A stretch of 64,000 nt of DNA, from contig CAVZHI010000001.1 of NCBI GenBank assembly GCA_963775015.1, positions 124,001 to 188,000 on the forward strand. Direction: 5' to 3'. The notes under the pieces were generated by a model. It was not told the DNA's origin. It searched no databases and saw nothing but the letters and a program-made list of their open reading frames with translations. Source of the stretch: JAEMQF01 sp963775015 (GTDB lineage: Bacteria; Pseudomonadota; Gammaproteobacteria; Burkholderiales; Burkholderiaceae_C). Of this stretch, positions 24,383 through 34,391 are shown piece after piece. The first letter of the stretch is position 1. Every line of letters starts with the position of its first letter. The translations under genes were made by a program, and so were the position numbers.

Positions 24383-25120
24383 TCAGAATTTCTCCAGCCA
24401 GGGCCGGAGGTCGAGCTCGTGGGTCCACGCGCTGCGCGGTTGCAAGTGCAATTGCCAGTAGCTTTCGGCGATCGCCTCGGGGTTCAGGATCCCGTCCTGT
24501 GCCTTCAACGCATAACGCTCGGGGAAATTTTCGGCGATGAATTGGGTGTCGATCGCGCCGTCGATGATCACATGCGCGACGTGAATCCCCATCGCGCCGA
24601 GTTCGCGCGCCATGCTTTGGGCGAGCGCACGCAATGCGTGTTTCGCGCCTGAAAACGCGCTGAATCCGGCCGCACCACGAACGCTCGCCGTCGCGCCCGT
24701 GAACAGTATCGTGCCACGGCGCCGCGGCAGCATGACCCGCGCCGCTTCGCGGCCGACGAGGAAACCGGCGAGCGCGCCCATCTCCCAGACCTTGCGGTAA
24801 ACGCGCTCGGTGGTTTCACTGATGCCGAAACGCACGTTGCCGCCGATGTTGAACACGACGACCTCGAGCGGCGCGATCTCGCGCTCGATGCGCTCGAACA
24901 GTGCCGTCACTTCGGATTCGATTCTCGCGTCGGAGGCAAAGCCATGCGCCACGCCGCCGTCAGCCTCGATTTGTTCGACGAGCGCCTGCACCTTGGCCGC
25001 GGTTCGGCGCGTCGCGCAGACCGCAAAGCCTTCGCGCGCAAAGCGCCGCGCGATCGCGCCGCCCGTCGCGTCGCCCGCACCGACGATGAGCGCCGCCTTG
25101 CCCGCTCCCGCCTTCGGCAC
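24383..25120 (-). CDS. Atypical SDR family oxidoreductase (catalytic Tyr replaced by Phe)
   Basis: A 245-residue SDR with a non-classical nucleotide motif, LIVGAGDATGGAIARRFARE, and NIGGN instead of NNAG. The catalytic Ser lies in TGATASVRGAAG, but the position of the YxxxK tyrosine reads FSGAK, so Tyr is replaced by Phe while Lys is kept. This may mean loss of ordinary dehydrogenase chemistry. The rest (ALAQSMARELGAMGIHVAHV, DGAIDTQFI) is well conserved, which argues against a decaying gene. No ATG is available: GTG at 25120 is chosen, while a TTG at 25129 would overlap the stop of the upstream thioredoxin lipoprotein gene. Coupled translation is likely. Confidence 0.83.
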   Translation of the reverse strand: MPKAGAGKAALIVGAGDATGGAIARRFAREGFAVCATRRTAAKVQALVEQIEADGGVAHGFASDARIESEVTALFERIEREIAPLEVVVFNIGGNVRFGISETTERVYRKVWEMGALAGFLVGREAARVMLPRRRGTILFTGATASVRGAAGFSAFSGAKHALRALAQSMARELGAMGIHVAHVIIDGAIDTQFIAENFPERYALKAQDGILNPEAIAESYWQLHLQPRSAWTHELDLRPWLEKF

Positions 25121-25125
25121 CGCGC

Positions 25126-26721
25126 TCAAGCGTCGCCCTTGCTTGGCGCCTGTTTGAGCAGCCCTTCGCAGACGCTGCGCTGCGCACTGCTGGCCGGCAA
25201 CGCCCCGCACAAGGTGTTGATCCGCGCCTGCACGCGCGCGACAACGGCAGCATGGGCGCCGCCCTTGTTCCAGCCCTGGAGCCTGCTGCCGATGCGTTGC
25301 AGCGAGCGCGCGCTGCGCTCGAAGAAGGCGTCGGATTGACCCGCCGCTTCGTCGAGCAGCTGCAGCGTGACCTTTTCGATTCGCGCTTCGTCGTGCGGCG
25401 CGAGCTCGACCAGTGCGCCGACGTAGCTCGCGCCCCATTGCAGCCGCGTTGCCGCGCCGACGCTTTTCTCGAAAGCCTGCTCGGACCAGCGCAACGCCCC
25501 CGCCTTGTCGCCGCGCTTCTTTGCGTTGCTCGAAAGCTCCGACATCAGGTAGTACGCCGAGTGGCTCTTCGCCAGGTTCGCCGTCAACAACGCGTCGGAT
25601 TCGTCGAGCAGTCCAGCCTGCTGCAGCACGTAACCGGCAAACGGGATCACCGCCTGGCGCTCGTAGCCGTCGACGATCTCACGGTCGGCACGCGCGACGT
25701 GCGCGCGGATTTCGGCGAGTTGCGATGCAGGCAAAGCGAGGGTGCTGTCTTTGGGTAGATCGATTCGCGCCAGCTCGACCCTGGCGTAGAGCGCAGTGAG
25801 ACGGTCGGCGCGGGACAGCGTCGCATCGGCCTCGAGCCGGCGCAGCGCAATGTCGAACGCCGCGAGCAGTGTGCCGCGCTGCCCACTTCCCGGCGGCGCC
25901 AGGCTGCGCACGATTTCGGCCGCGTTGTTGCCGAGCACGTCCATCTGACTGCGCGCTTGCGCGGCGTCGGCCAGAACGCGCAAGACGCGCTCGTTCTTGG
26001 CACTGTCGACACGGCTTGCCTTTTCCGCCGCGGCAAGAGCCTTCAGGAGCAAGCGCGTCGACGCTTCGGCGTGTTCGGCCGGACACGCTTCGGCGATCTT
26101 CGCCAGCAACGCGGGCAGTTCGGCCTTGGGCACGACTTGTTGTTCGTCGGTCTCCCACGAGTAGAACGCGAGCAGGCGCCAGTCGTTCGCGCCGAGGCCC
26201 TTCGCGCCGGCGCGCGCGTCGGCGAGAACTGCGCCCACCGGTCGCTCCGCACTCAGCGACAAGGTCAGCACCTGTTGGTACTGCAGCGCGTCGACTTCGC
26301 CGGGCAGGCGCGTCAGTTCCATGCCCTGGGCGTTGAACACGACCATCGTCGGGTAGCCGCGCACCTTGAAGCGCGCGCCGAGTTTTTGCGCGCCCGGACT
26401 GTCGCCGTCGATGTAGACCGGCGCGAAGGCACGCGAACGTTCGATGAAGTCGTTGCGGTTGAAGAGCGTTGCGTTCAGCTGGTTGCACGGCGGACACCAC
26501 TTCGCACCCCAGTAAAGGAACAGCGGTTTGCCGTCGAGGCGTGCCTTGGCGAACGCAGCGTCCACCTCAGCGTCGTTCGCCGCGTGGGTCCACGCAATGC
26601 CGCTCTTCGCGGCCGGCACAGTGGCGGCGGCGGATTTCGCGGGAGTGGCGTCTTCGGCCGGCCTGGAGCACGCCGCGAGCAAGGTCAGCAGTACCACAGC
26701 GCAAGCCGATCTCTGGGACAT
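25126..26721 (-). CDS. Lipoprotein with N-terminal thioredoxin domain and long helical tail
   Basis: A 531-residue predicted lipoprotein: MSQRSACAVVLLTLLAAC places the lipidated Cys at residue 18. Residues about 40-150 are a thioredoxin-like domain with LYWGAKWCPPCNQLNATLF (CPPC active site) and the cis-Pro segment VRGYPTMVVF. The remaining 350 residues are Ala/Leu-rich helices with TPR-like spacing and no other motif. Architecture resembles envelope thiol-disulphide proteins such as DUF255/thioredoxin_7 fusions, with likely periplasmic reductase or chaperone-like activity. The ATG at 26721 was chosen as the one immediately before the signal peptide. The next gene begins within 6 bp of its stop. 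Confidence 0.85.
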   Translation of the reverse strand: MSQRSACAVVLLTLLAACSRPAEDATPAKSAAATVPAAKSGIAWTHAANDAEVDAAFAKARLDGKPLFLYWGAKWCPPCNQLNATLFNRNDFIERSRAFAPVYIDGDSPGAQKLGARFKVRGYPTMVVFNAQGMELTRLPGEVDALQYQQVLTLSLSAERPVGAVLADARAGAKGLGANDWRLLAFYSWETDEQQVVPKAELPALLAKIAEACPAEHAEASTRLLLKALAAAEKASRVDSAKNERVLRVLADAAQARSQMDVLGNNAAEIVRSLAPPGSGQRGTLLAAFDIALRRLEADATLSRADRLTALYARVELARIDLPKDSTLALPASQLAEIRAHVARADREIVDGYERQAVIPFAGYVLQQAGLLDESDALLTANLAKSHSAYYLMSELSSNAKKRGDKAGALRWSEQAFEKSVGAATRLQWGASYVGALVELAPHDEARIEKVTLQLLDEAAGQSDAFFERSARSLQRIGSRLQGWNKGGAHAAVVARVQARINTLCGALPASSAQRSVCEGLLKQAPSKGDA

Positions 26722-26806
26722 GGTCACTCCCCGTGAGCCCTGAAGAGGGCCAGCGTACACCGTTTCCTGCGGCTTGCGCTGCGCCGGGCGTGGGGGTTGC
26801 TGCGGC

Positions 26807-27818
26807 TCAGTCCACCGGCGCCGGCGCGTCGCGCACCGTTTCCAAGACGGTGTCGAGCGCCGGGTCGCGCGGCGCGCGCGAGGTGTACTGCGCCACGGCG
26901 ACGCCGGCCAGGGTGATCGCCGCGCCGCCGAGTTTGGCGGCGCCGAAGGTCTCGCCGTTCAGTCCCCAGGCGACGAGGCCGGCCACCGGTGGCATCAGGT
27001 ACATCAGCGGCGCACTGCGCGCCACGCCACGCACCGAATTGATCCAACCCCAGACCATCCAGCCGATAAATGCCGAGACGAGCACGGCCCAGAACAGGCC
27101 GGCCCAGATCGCCGGGCTGACCTCGGCCCACTGCACCGCCAGTCCGGCAGGCAGACTCACGAGAACGACCGGCGCGCTGCCGAGCAGCGTCGCGTAAGTC
27201 ATCACCGTCACGCCGCCGAAGCGCTCGATCAAGGGTTTGGCCGTCACCGTGTAGTAGGAGAAAAACCACGACGCGATCAATCAAGGTCAGGTCGCCCAGG
27301 CTCGCCTGCCAGCTCGCGCCGACCAGTTTGTCGGAGAGGAACAGCAGCACGCCCGACGCCGCGAGCGACACACCGAGCAACTGGCCGCGCCCGAGGTGCT
27401 CGATGCCATGCCAGCGCAGGATGAGCAAGGTGAACACGGGGCCGCACGCCAGGATCACCGAGCTCGAAAACGCCGTCGACCAGTGGATGCCGTAGCTCAC
27501 CAGGCCGACGTGCAACAGGTGGCCGGCCAAACCCAACTTGAGCAACGCCAGCAGGTCGGCGCGCGGCACGCGCGGCCAGCGCACGCCGTGGCGCGTGCAG
27601 AGCAACGCCATCGCGGCGAGCGGCATGATGAGGTAGCGCGCGAAGAGGAATCCGCCGGGCGTGATCGCGTTGAAGACCGCCTTTTGCACGCTGAAGTTGG
27701 CGCCCCAGACAAGCACGAGGATGAGTGCGACCCAGAGTGCGCGACGCATGCGCAGTCGCTGCTCCGGGCGCGGATGGGAATCTGCGCCCGGGCTTTGCGC
27801 CGCCGGCGTTTCGGGCAT
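26807..27818 (-). pseudogene. EamA/DMT-family transporter, frameshifted
   Basis: A ten-helix drug/metabolite transporter of about 336 residues split by one extra base. The first half (from ATG 27818) reads MRRALWVALILVLVWGANFS, SVQKAVFNAITPGGFLFARY and so on to LVGASWQASLGDLTL. The second half continues in another frame from about 27280 as ASWFFSYYTVTAKPLIERFG through GLFWAVLVSAFIGWMVWGWI to AVAQYTSRAPRDP, ending at 26807. The break lies in a short ATCAATCAA duplication at 27275-27287. Deleting one base restores a normal-length EamA protein with two repeat halves. The substrate is unknown. Confidence 0.85.
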
Positions 27819-27994
27819 ATCGGGAGCTTTCAGAGCTTGGATTGGGCGCGCGGGCCCTGCGGGCGGGCACCCGACAGTGTCGCTGAGTCAGCGCGCGGCG
27901 ACTTCGGCCCCGGTTGAGGCCGCGCACGCGCCGCAGTGGGCACCAGCCCGCTACCATCAGCGCCCGATCCCACGAGGCGAGGCGCGTCACCCTC

Positions 27995-30077
27995 ATGAGC
28001 CCATCGACCGAGCCACTCTTCCCGCACCTCCTCGCCCCGCTCGACCTGGGTTTCACGCGGCTGGCGAACCGGGTCCTGATGGGCAGCATGCACACCGGGC
28101 TCGAAGACGGGCGCAAACACTTCCCCGCGCTCGCGGCGTTTTCTTGCCGAGCGCGCGCGCGGTGGCGTCGGGCTGATCGTGACCGGCGGCTTCGCGCCGA
28201 ACATCGAAGGCTGGGCCAAACCCTTTGCCGGAACCCTGTCGACGAGCGCTGGCGCACGCCGCCATCAAGTGGTGACCGACGCGGTGCACGCCGAGGGCGG
28301 CAAGATCGCGCTGCAGATCCTGCACACCGGGCGTTACGGTTACCAGCCGTTTTGCGTCGCGCCGTCGCGAATCCAGTCGCCGATTTCGCCGTTCACGCCG
28401 CGCGAACTCAGCGTGCGCGGCATCGAGCGCCAGATTCGCGCTTTCGTGCGCTGTGCACGCCTTGCGCGCGACGCCGGCTACGACGGCGTCGAAATCATGG
28501 GCAGCGAGGGCTACTTCATCAACCAGTTCCTCGTCACGCACACGAACCACCGCAGCGACGCATGGGGTGGGGCGTATGCAAACCGGATGCGCCTGGCAGT
28601 GGAAATCGTGCAGCGCGTGCGCGAGGCGGTTGGCGCGGACTTCATCATCATCTACCGCCTCTCGATGATCGATCTGATTCCCGACGGCAGCTCGTGGCCC
28701 GAGGCGGTGCAACTCGCCAAGGCGATCGCAGCCGCCGGCGCAACGCTCATCAACACCGGAATCGGCTGGCACGAAGCGCGCGTCCCGACGATTGCGACGA
28801 GCGTGCCGCGCGCCGCCTTCGCCTGGGTGACGAAGAAGATGCGCAGCGAGCTGCGCGACGCGGGAATCTTCACCCCGCTCATCACGAGCAACCGGATCAA
28901 CATGCCCGAAGTCGCGGAAAGTGTGCTCGCCGACGGCAGCGCCGACATGGTGAGCCTGGCGCGCCCGCTGCTCGCCGACGCAGATTTCGTCGCCAAGGCG
29001 CGCAGCGGCCGGCGCGACGACATCAACACTTGCATCGCGTGCAATCAGGCGTGCCTGGACCATACGTTTCGCGCCGAGCTCGCGACCTGCCTCGTGAACC
29101 CGCGCGCCGGGCGCGAAACCGAACTCGCGTTCCAGCCCCGGCCGGCGGCGCGGGCGAAACGAACCGCCGTGGTCGGCGCCGGGCCGGCCGGGCTGGCGGC
29201 TGCAAGCAGCCTCGCCGAACGTGGCCACGAGGTTCACTTGTACGACGCTGCAGCACAAATCGGTGGCCAGTTCAACATGGCCAAGCTGATTCCCGGCAAG
29301 GAAGAATTCTCCGAGACGCTGCGCTACTTCGGCCGACGCCTGGCTCAGGCCCAGGTGCGGCTGCACTTGGGGGCGCGCATGGCGGCGCAAGAGTTGCTCG
29401 GACTCGGGTTCGACGAGGTCGTGCTCGCCACCGGCGTCGTACCGCGCCAGGCCGGAATTCCCGGCGCTGACGCCGCGGCTTTGCGCGGGCAGGTGTTGAG
29501 TTATGTCGACGTGCTCCTGCACGCCAGGCCGGTCGGCGCGCGCGTCGCGATCGTCGGCGCGGGAGGCATCGGCTTTGACGTCGCCGAATTCCTCGCAACG
29601 CCGCCTGGCGCGTCGCCGACCTTGAATTTGCACGAGTGGTGCGCCGAGTGGGGCGTCACCGATCCCGCACTGGCGCGCGGCGGCGTGGTGCGCGCGCAGC
29701 CGACGCCGCCGGCGCGCCAGATCACGCTGTTGCAGCGCAAGGCCGGCAAGTTCGGCAAGGGCCTGGGCAAGACGACCGGGTGGATCCACCGCGCCGTGCT
29801 GCAATCGAAACAGGTCGAGTTCCTCGGTGGTGTCAACTACGAGCGGGTCACGCCCCAGGGCTTGTTCGTCACCTTCGGCGAGCGCCGCGCCGACGCGCAA
29901 TGGATCGAATGCGACAGCATCGTCGTGTGCGCCGGCCAGGAGCCGCAGCGCGAGCTTGTCGATGCGCTGCGCGCTGCCGGCGTGCCGACACACCTGATCG
30001 GCGGCGCCGACGTGGCGACGGAGCTCGACGCAAAGCGCGCGATCGACCAGGGAACGCGCCTCGGCCTGCGCCTCTGA
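27995..30077 (+). pseudogene. NADPH-dependent 2,4-dienoyl-CoA reductase-like (FadH/OYE) flavoprotein, single frameshift
   Basis: A fusion of an old-yellow-enzyme TIM barrel and an FAD/NAD(P) reductase, 693 codons when one base is removed. The barrel has GSMHTGLED, LQILHTGRYGYQPF, EIMGSEGYFINQF and LARPLLADADFV. The iron-sulphur motif CIACNQACLDHTF with a further Cys in ATCLVNP matches FadH. The reductase part has VVGAGPAGLAAASSLAERGH and IVGAGGIGFDVAEFL. FadH reduces dienoyl-CoA during unsaturated fatty acid oxidation; relatives act on aromatic or alicyclic CoA esters. The frame breaks at 28139-28142, where TTTT replaces an expected TTT after codon 48; everything after is intact. It heads the catabolic cluster, divergent from the EamA gene. 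Confidence 0.88.
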
Positions 30078-30170
30078 GCGCCCCAAAGAGCTGGCCGCAG
30101 GTAACCCCGCTTGCGGGAACGCAGCCAAGCTCACCAGAATGTTGCGCTCGAACCCCCTCTGGAGCGCCGC

Positions 30171-31202
30171 ATGACCGACCTGAACAACCGTGATCGCCGC
30201 CGCCTCATCACTGCGTCGCTCGGCGCCGCGGGCCTGATGGCCGGGGGCAGTCTGCTCAGCATCGAAGCCGGTGCGGCAGCGAAGCACAAGATCAACATGC
30301 AGCTCGGCTGGCTCATCGGCGGGAATCAGATCGGCGAGATCGTCGCGAAGAAGCTCGGCTACTTCGAGCAGGAAGACATCGATTTCCAGATCCAGCCGGG
30401 CGGCCCGAGCATCGACGGCGTGGCGATCGTCGCCTCGGGGCGCTTCGAACTCGGCCAGGTCTCGTCCAGCCCGTCGCTGATGCTTGCCGTGTCGCAAGGC
30501 TTGCCGATCAAGTGTTTCGCGGTGGGAATCCAGAAACATCCGTACTGCTTCTTTTCGCTGAAGAAGAACCCGATCCGCAACGCCAAGGACATGGTGGGGA
30601 AGAAGATCGGCATCCAGTCGACCGGGATCATCTTGCTGCGCGCGCTGCTCGCGAAAAACAAGATTCCCGAAAAAGAGGTCAACATCATTCCGATCGGCGC
30701 CGACATGACGCCGCTCATGACGGGCCAGGTCGACGCGGTGACCGGATGGCTCACGAACACGTCGGCGCTCAAGGTGCTCGGCGCCGAGCGCGTCGACATG
30801 GCGCTGTGGGACACCGGCGTAAAACTCTACGCGCTGCCGTATTACGCGACGACGCAAACGCTCCAGACGAAAGCCGACGCGCTCGCCGGGTTCCTGCGCG
30901 CATCGGCCAAGGGCTGGCAGTGGGCCGACAAGAACCGCGATCAGGCGGTCGACATCCTCGTCAAGGAGTACCCGAACCTGGTCCGTGACGACGAGCGCCT
31001 GGCCGCCGACGTGATGCTCAACTACAGCTTCGGCGAGGGCGCGCGTTCGCTTGGCTGGGGCGGCATGGACCCGGCGAACTGGCAGGAGCAGATCGCGCTC
31101 TACAGCGAACTCGGTCAGTTCACGGCGCGCACGCCGAAAGTCGAAGACGTGATCACGCTGGACATCCTCAAGGCCACGCAGGCCGCGCGCCTGAAGGCCT
31201 GA
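30171..31202 (+). CDS. ABC transporter substrate-binding protein, NitT/TauT type (Tat-exported)
   Basis: A 343-residue periplasmic binding protein of the NMT1/THI5-like family. The N-terminus carries a twin-arginine-like NRDRRRLITASLGAAGLM signal. The mature part begins KINMQLGWLIGGNQIGEIVA and has KKLGYFEQEDIDFQIQPGGP, IDGVAIVASGRFELGQVSSS, VGKKIGIQSTG and QVDAVTGWLTN. The ATG at 30171 has GGAG 8-10 bp upstream and lies right before the signal; an earlier in-frame start was rejected. It is followed 3 bp later by the ATPase gene. Not a close copy of the 17509 binding protein. The nearby CoA-transferase and hydratase suggest an organic acid ligand. Confidence 0.92.
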   Translation: MTDLNNRDRRRLITASLGAAGLMAGGSLLSIEAGAAAKHKINMQLGWLIGGNQIGEIVAKKLGYFEQEDIDFQIQPGGPSIDGVAIVASGRFELGQVSSSPSLMLAVSQGLPIKCFAVGIQKHPYCFFSLKKNPIRNAKDMVGKKIGIQSTGIILLRALLAKNKIPEKEVNIIPIGADMTPLMTGQVDAVTGWLTNTSALKVLGAERVDMALWDTGVKLYALPYYATTQTLQTKADALAGFLRASAKGWQWADKNRDQAVDILVKEYPNLVRDDERLAADVMLNYSFGEGARSLGWGGMDPANWQEQIALYSELGQFTARTPKVEDVITLDILKATQAARLKA

Positions 31203-31205
31203 CTC

Positions 31206-32046
31206 GTGACCGTCGGCCTGGCGCTGCCGCACGCTGATTCGGTCATGCGTTCAGCCGCGGCGCAGGGTGCGCCGGCGGCGAGCGACTTGGCCGTGAGCTG
31301 CCGCAACGTGCAGGTGCGCTTCTTCACCGAGCACCGCGCCGTCACCGCCCTGCAAGGGCTGAACCTCGACGTTCGCAGCGGCGAGTTCCTCGCCTTGCTC
31401 GGGCCGTCGGGTTGCGGCAAGTCGACGCTGTTGCGCGTCGTCGCCGACCTGATCGCGCCGAACAGCGGCGAGGTTCAGGTGTTCGGCGCGCCGCCGGCAA
31501 GTCGCGCGGCTGAATCGCGACATCGGCTTCGTATTCCAGGATCCGGCGCTGCTGCCTTGGCGCAACGCGCTGCAGAACGTCGAGCTGCCGCTGCAAGTCG
31601 CGATGAACCGGGTGCGGCGCGCCAAGGCGACGCCGCGCGAACTGCTCGAACTGGTGGGCCTGAAGGGCAGCGAACGCGCCTATCCGCACGAGTTGTCGGG
31701 CGGGATGCGGCAGCGCGTCTCGATCGCGCGCGCGCTGGCGAGCGACCCGAAGATCCTGCTCATGGACGAGCCTTTCGGCGCCCTGGACGAGATCACGCGC
31801 GAGCGCCTGAACGAGGAGTTGTTGCGCGTCTGGCGCGAACTCGGCATCACGGTCCTGTTCGTCACACACAGCATTCATGAAGCTGCCTACCTCGGGCAGC
31901 GGGTGCTGGTGATGGCGGCGAGCCCGGGTCGCGTGCACGCCATCGTGCCGGTGGAGTTGCCGGCCGACCGATCGCCCGCGATCCGCGAGAGCCGCGAATT
32001 CATCGCGCTCACGAGCGAATTACGGCGCCTGCTCGAGGCGTGCTGA
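31206..32046 (+). pseudogene. ABC transporter ATP-binding protein, NitT/TauT type, single frameshift
   Basis: The ATPase of the second importer. It starts with GTG at 31206. The first frame carries LALLGPSGCGKSTLLRVVAD (Walker A) to about residue 97. After about 31498-31505 the conserved continuation is in another frame: ARLNRDIGFVFQDPALLPWR (Q-loop), then LSGGMRQRVSIARALASDPK (signature), ILLMDEPFGALD (Walker B) and FVTHSIHEAAYLG. The frame runs to 32046. The span is 841 bp, that is 280 codons plus one base, so one extra base is implied. Conservation on both sides suggests a recent event or a sequencing error; as written the protein would lack its ATPase signature. Confidence 0.88.
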
Positions 32047-32068
32047 TGATGACGAGGCCGCGTCCATG

Positions 32069-32134
32069 AGCGCCCCCGCCCGGCCGCTCCGAAGGGGGCG
32101 CTCCGTCCCGCTGGGCGGGACCGCGCGAAGCGCG
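32069..32134. repeat. Triple-hairpin GC-rich intergenic repeat between ATPase and permease genes
   Basis: Three adjacent inverted repeats fill the 99-bp gap: AGCGCCCCC (32069-32077) with GGGGGCGCT (32094-32102); GTCCCGC (32105-32111) with GCGGGAC (32115-32121); and CGCGC (32122-32126) with GCGCG (32130-32134). There is no T-run. It resembles the REP-type intergenic repeats of Burkholderiales genomes. It interrupts an otherwise tightly packed operon and may tune expression between ATPase and permease. Confidence 0.6.
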
Positions 32135-32145
32135 AGGGTGTACCA

Positions 32146-32982
32146 GTGAGCGTGCCGCTCGCCGAGCTTCACCCCGCGCCCGAGTTGAGGGACGAAGAAC
32201 AGCTGCGCTTCGACGCCGCGCAGCGCCGCGCGCGCTGGCGGCGCCGCGCCATGCCGGCGATCGGCATCGTCGGGCTCATCGGCTTGTGGTGGGCCATCGT
32301 CGTCGGGTTTGGCGTGCGGCCGTTCATCGCGCCCTCGCCGTGGGCGGTGGCGCAGACGCTGTTCGCGAAGCGCGACGTCCTGCTCGCGAACCTTTTGCCC
32401 ACCGCGGGCGAGGCGCTCGGCGGTTTCCTCATCGGCAATCTCGCGGCGATCTGCGTCGCGACGCTGTTCGTGCACAGCCGGCGCCTGCAGGAGATTTTCT
32501 TTCCGGTCGTCGTCATGTTCAATTCGATTCCCGTCGTCGCCAAGGCGCCGATCCTCGTGCTCATGATGGGCAACGGCGTCGAGCCGAAGATCGCGATCGC
32601 CGCGCTCGTGTGCTTTTTCCCGACGCTCGTGAACAGCGTGCGCGGATTGGAGGCAGTGAACCCGCAGGCGATGGAGCTGATGCGTGTGCTGTCGGCGAGC
32701 CGCAGCGAAATCTTCTTCAAGCTGCGCGTCTACAGCGCGCTGCCGTTTCTCTTCTCAGCCCTGCGCATCGCTGCGTCGATGGCGGTGATCGGCGCCGTCG
32801 TGGGCGAGTGGATCGGCGCCACGCAAGGCATCGGTGCGATGATCATCCAGGCGACGTACAACTTCGATTCGGCGCTGCTTTACGCGGCGATCATCATGAG
32901 CGCGTGTCTGTCGGGGTGTTTTTTCATGGCCGTCGTGCTGCTCGAGAAGGCCATCATTCGCTGGCGGCCCGAGCCGGTGTGA
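32146..32982 (+). CDS. ABC transporter permease, NitT/TauT type
   Basis: A 278-residue inner-membrane permease with about six transmembrane helices starting at AIGIVGLIGLWWAIVVGFGV. The ATPase-coupling loop lies around MELMRVLSASRSEIFFKLRV, followed by VYSALPFLFSALRIAASMAV and VVGEWIGATQGIGAMIIQAT, all typical of SsuC/ThiX-like proteins. A GTG start at 32146 is used because no ATG is placed suitably. It completes the importer with the binding protein (30171) and ATPase (31206), and the oxidoreductase gene follows 22 bp later on the same strand. Confidence 0.93.
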   Translation: MSVPLAELHPAPELRDEEQLRFDAAQRRARWRRRAMPAIGIVGLIGLWWAIVVGFGVRPFIAPSPWAVAQTLFAKRDVLLANLLPTAGEALGGFLIGNLAAICVATLFVHSRRLQEIFFPVVVMFNSIPVVAKAPILVLMMGNGVEPKIAIAALVCFFPTLVNSVRGLEAVNPQAMELMRVLSASRSEIFFKLRVYSALPFLFSALRIAASMAVIGAVVGEWIGATQGIGAMIIQATYNFDSALLYAAIIMSACLSGCFFMAVVLLEKAIIRWRPEPV

Positions 32983-33004
32983 GCTTCAACAAAGGAATGA
33001 ATTC

Positions 33005-34391
33005 ATGACGCGGCTCTCCGACTCGATTCGCGAACCGGCGCGCGACGTGAAAGTCGCCGGCCGCGCCGACGTGCTTGTCGTCGGCGGTGGCCCGGCCGGC
33101 ATGGCGGCCGCGTTCGGCGCGGCGCGCAACGGCGCGTCGACACTGCTCGTCGAACGCTATAACCACCTCGGCGGCCTCGCGTCGGGCGGCATGGTGCTCG
33201 TACTGGACGACATGTGGGACAGCCACTTGAACGAGATCTCGGTGCGCGGCGTCTGCCAGGACATGATCGAACGCCTCGCCGCACTCGGCCTCGCGCACTT
33301 TCCGCGCGAAGACGAATGGGGCCGCGCGCCGGCGAGCGTGCAGCCGCTGGACGCGCTGGGGAACGTTCGACTTTCACAGCCACGACAAGCCGCACCCGAT
33401 TTGTTTTGCGGTCGCGTTCGACCCCGACGGCTGGAAACGCGTGGCGCTGGAACGCGTCGCGCAACACAAGATCGATCTGCGCCTGCATTCGTGGTTCTCG
33501 CACGCGATCGTCGAAGACAACAAGATCAAGGGCGTCGTCTGCGACACAAAAGACGGTCGCCAGGCGCTGCTCGGCGACGTGGTCATCGACGCAACAGGCG
33601 ACCTGGACGTCGCGGCTTCGGCAGGCGCACCGTGCAGCGCAGGCGCGTACATGCTGACGACCGTGTTCCGCCTCGGATCCGTCGACACCGACGCGGCAGA
33701 GCGCTTCGAGCGCGAGCAGCCGGAAGCGTTTGCGCTGCTCGACAAGGAAGTGAAGCGCCTGATCGGCGGCTCGTGGGCGCATTGGTGGCTGAAGACGCCG
33801 TTGCCGGGGGTCGTCTGGTGCAACTGCCCGCACATGACGGGCCTGGACGGCTTGAAAGTGCAAGACCTGACTCGCGCCGAAGTTCAAGGGCGGAACCACA
33901 TTCACCAGGCGGTCGACTTCGTTCGCGCCAAGCTGCCGGGTTTCGAGCGCTGCGTCATCATCGACGTCGCACCGCAGACGGGCGTGCGCCAGACACGCCT
34001 GCTCGAGGGCGAGTACATCGTGACGAAGGAAGACCTGCTGCAGCGGGTACGCTTTCCCGACGCGATCGCACGCGGCCGCGATTACACGACGCCGTATCGA
34101 TCGCTCGTTCCGCGCGCTATCGAGAACCTGCTCGTCGCCGGGCGCCATTACTCGGCAACGTCGTCGGCGCAAAAGATGTCGCGCGAGATTCCGCCATGCA
34201 TGGCGATGGGCGAAGCCGCCGGTGTCGCCGCGGCGCTCGCGCTGCAAAGCAACGTGACGGTGCGCCACGTCAACGTGAAAGCGCTGCAGGCCAAGCTGCG
34301 CGCGCAGGGCGCCGACCCCGGCGACCAGTTGGGCGCAAACGCCGACGTTCCGGCGTTCGCCGCGCGTCGCATGCAGCGGGAGGCGGCGTGA
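33005..34391 (+). pseudogene. FAD-dependent oxidoreductase (FAD_oxidored family), single frameshift
   Basis: A flavoprotein of about 462 residues when one base is removed. The N-terminal ADVLVVGGGPAGMAAAFGAA FAD-binding motif and HLGGLASGGMVLVLDDMWDS are in the first frame. From about 33342 the conserved continuation is in another frame: SRWTRWGTFDFHSHDKPHPI, ICFAVAFDPDGWKRVALERV, VVIDATGDLDVAASAGAPCS and the C-terminal NLLVAGRHYSATSSAQKMSR plus EIPPCMAMGEAAGVAAALAL. The break is near 33330-33342. The family includes enzymes annotated as fumarate-reductase-like or glucose-inhibited-like flavoproteins, so a dehydrogenase acting on the imported acid or its CoA ester is plausible but unproven. 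Confidence 0.85.

Noticed and set aside
28139..28142. Programmed ribosomal frameshift in the FadH-like gene
   Set aside because: There is no slippery heptamer with a downstream structure, FadH proteins are not known to use recoding, and similar breaks occur in many unrelated genes of the window.
28053..31232. 1059-codon open frame on the minus strand across the FadH-like and binding-protein genes
   Set aside because: The plus-strand genes have clear family motifs; the antisense frame has none and merely lacks stop codons because of high GC.
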